Below, piece after piece: positions 42,718-43,478 of a DNA stretch of 43,478 bases; the stretch's first letter is position 1, and every line of letters begins with the position of its first letter. The position numbers were made by a program, and so were the translations under genes. A model generated the notes under the pieces. That model had not been told where the DNA came from, made no database searches, and saw nothing but the letters and a program-made list of their open reading frames with translations. The stretch comes from Deltaproteobacteria bacterium (lineage in GTDB: Bacteria; Desulfobacterota; Desulfomonilia; UBA1062), in assembly GCA_029547045.1 (NCBI GenBank), contig JAKPQL010000012.1, positions 1 through 43,478 of the forward strand, written 5' to 3'.

Positions 42718-43478
42718 GGCGCATCGCGCTGTCGGCCCTGGCCGGCCTGCTCTACAGCCTGGCGTTCCCCGCCTTCGACCTGTGGCCCCTGGCATGGATC
42801 TTCGCCGTGCCGCTGCTGTTCGCACTCAGGAACGCCACGCCCCGGCAGGCATTTCTCTGCGGCATGGTTTCCGGGCTCGTGGCCTGGGCGGGCGTGGTGT
42901 ACTGGATCGCCCTGGTCATGAGCACCTACGGTGGCATGGGAATGCCCATGGCCATTGTCTTGCTCCTTCTCCTCATCGCGTACCTCGCGCTGTACTTCGG
43001 GGCCTTTGCCTGGGCGGCCTCCAGGTTCCCGGAGAACAGGCTCGCGTTTCTCGTCCTGCCCGGGATCTGGGCCGCCCTGGAGCTGTTCCGGTCGTACGCC
43101 GTGTTCTCCGGGTTCCCCTGGGCCCTGCTGGGGCACTCCCAGCTCCCCTTTGCGGCCCTTGCCCAGGTAGCCGAGCTGGGCGGGGTCTTCCTCATCAGCG
43201 CCGTGGTGATGACGGTCAATGTTGCCATATACCAGGCCCTCAGGCGGCAGTATGCACCCCTGGCCTATGCGGCTGTCCTGGTGGCAGTCTGTGCCGGATT
43301 CGGTCTGTGGCGCATGGAGACGGCCCCCTTTGACGGGACCCCGGTGAGGGCGGCCGTTGTGCAGGGCAACGTTCCACAGGACCAGAAGTGGCAGCCCGAG
43401 AAGGTGAACGCCATCCTCGACACCTACCTGCGCCTTTCCCGGAAGGCCGTGGAGCAGGGAGCTGAACTGGTGGTATGG
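42714..43478 (+). CDS. lnt: apolipoprotein N-acyltransferase, N-terminal part
   Basis: The first 255 residues of a protein that normally has about 500. A TTG start overlaps the corC stop by 4 bases. At least five membrane helices (about 5-200) are followed by the start of the carbon-nitrogen hydrolase domain (VRAAVVQGNVPQDQKW, then ELVVW at the window edge, just before the usual catalytic PET). It puts the third acyl chain on lipoproteins such as MshL. Confidence 0.92.
   Translation, partial: MRRIALSALAGLLYSLAFPAFDLWPLAWIFAVPLLFALRNATPRQAFLCGMVSGLVAWAGVVYWIALVMSTYGGMGMPMAIVLLLLLIAYLALYFGAFAWAASRFPENRLAFLVLPGIWAALELFRSYAVFSGFPWALLGHSQLPFAALAQVAELGGVFLISAVVMTVNVAIYQALRRQYAPLAYAAVLVAVCAGFGLWRMETAPFDGTPVRAAVVQGNVPQDQKWQPEKVNAILDTYLRLSRKAVEQGAELVVW

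Overview
The window is GC-rich, tightly packed bacterial chromosome. No phage, insertion sequence or CRISPR array was seen. The gene content suggests an anaerobic, fatty-acid-using bacterium of the Desulfobacterota (former Deltaproteobacteria): scattered beta-oxidation genes (acyl-CoA synthetase, acyl-CoA dehydrogenase, enoyl-CoA hydratase family), a heterodisulfide-reductase-like Fe-S protein, an amphi-Trp small protein, and many two-component and HDOD proteins. This taxonomic call is inference from gene content; no rRNA or other marker was available.

Layout. 1-1198: the start of a LOG-family gene (minus strand) and a divergent PHP phosphoesterase. 1192-12286 (minus): a compact MSHA-like type IVa pilus / type II-like assembly locus. 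In transcription order it holds a PilW-like prepilin, a vWA plus beta-propeller protein (PilY1-like tip candidate), a pilin broken by one in-frame amber codon, the MshE ATPase, the MshG platform protein, a second prepilin, MshI-, MshJ- and MshK-like inner-membrane/periplasmic proteins, and the MshL secretin. The ATPase begins with a complete two-motif MshEN c-di-GMP-binding domain. 12550-15606 (plus): a TPR membrane protein, a PPP-type phosphatase and a J-domain protein.

15576-21207 is a signalling block: a receiver-GGDEF diguanylate cyclase, an HDOD protein, a GAF-PAS hybrid histidine kinase, a receiver fused to a histidine-less DHp-like helical domain, a stand-alone receiver and a UspA-like protein. 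The local cyclase and the c-di-GMP-binding pilus motor make a c-di-GMP-controlled pilus the most coherent system in the window.

21164-25571 (minus) carries xseA, xseB, an aminotransferase, engB and two small membrane proteins. 25696-34663 holds the fatty-acid genes, an endonuclease III-like glycosylase, mnmG, and an Fe-S protein beside a tiny membrane protein. 34848-41681 has an amphi-Trp protein, a TPR lipoprotein, the two halves of what is often one kinase-like protein flanking a PHP gene, rlmN, a tRNA-Arg(CCG) inside the operon, and a vWA/MoxR pair. 41854 to the end is corC-lnt, with lnt cut by the window edge.

Genes are packed with frequent ATGA-type overlaps. Four of the six convergent pairs overlap at their 3' ends, one is 4 bp apart, and the sixth is 15 bp apart and shares an inverted repeat covering both stop codons.
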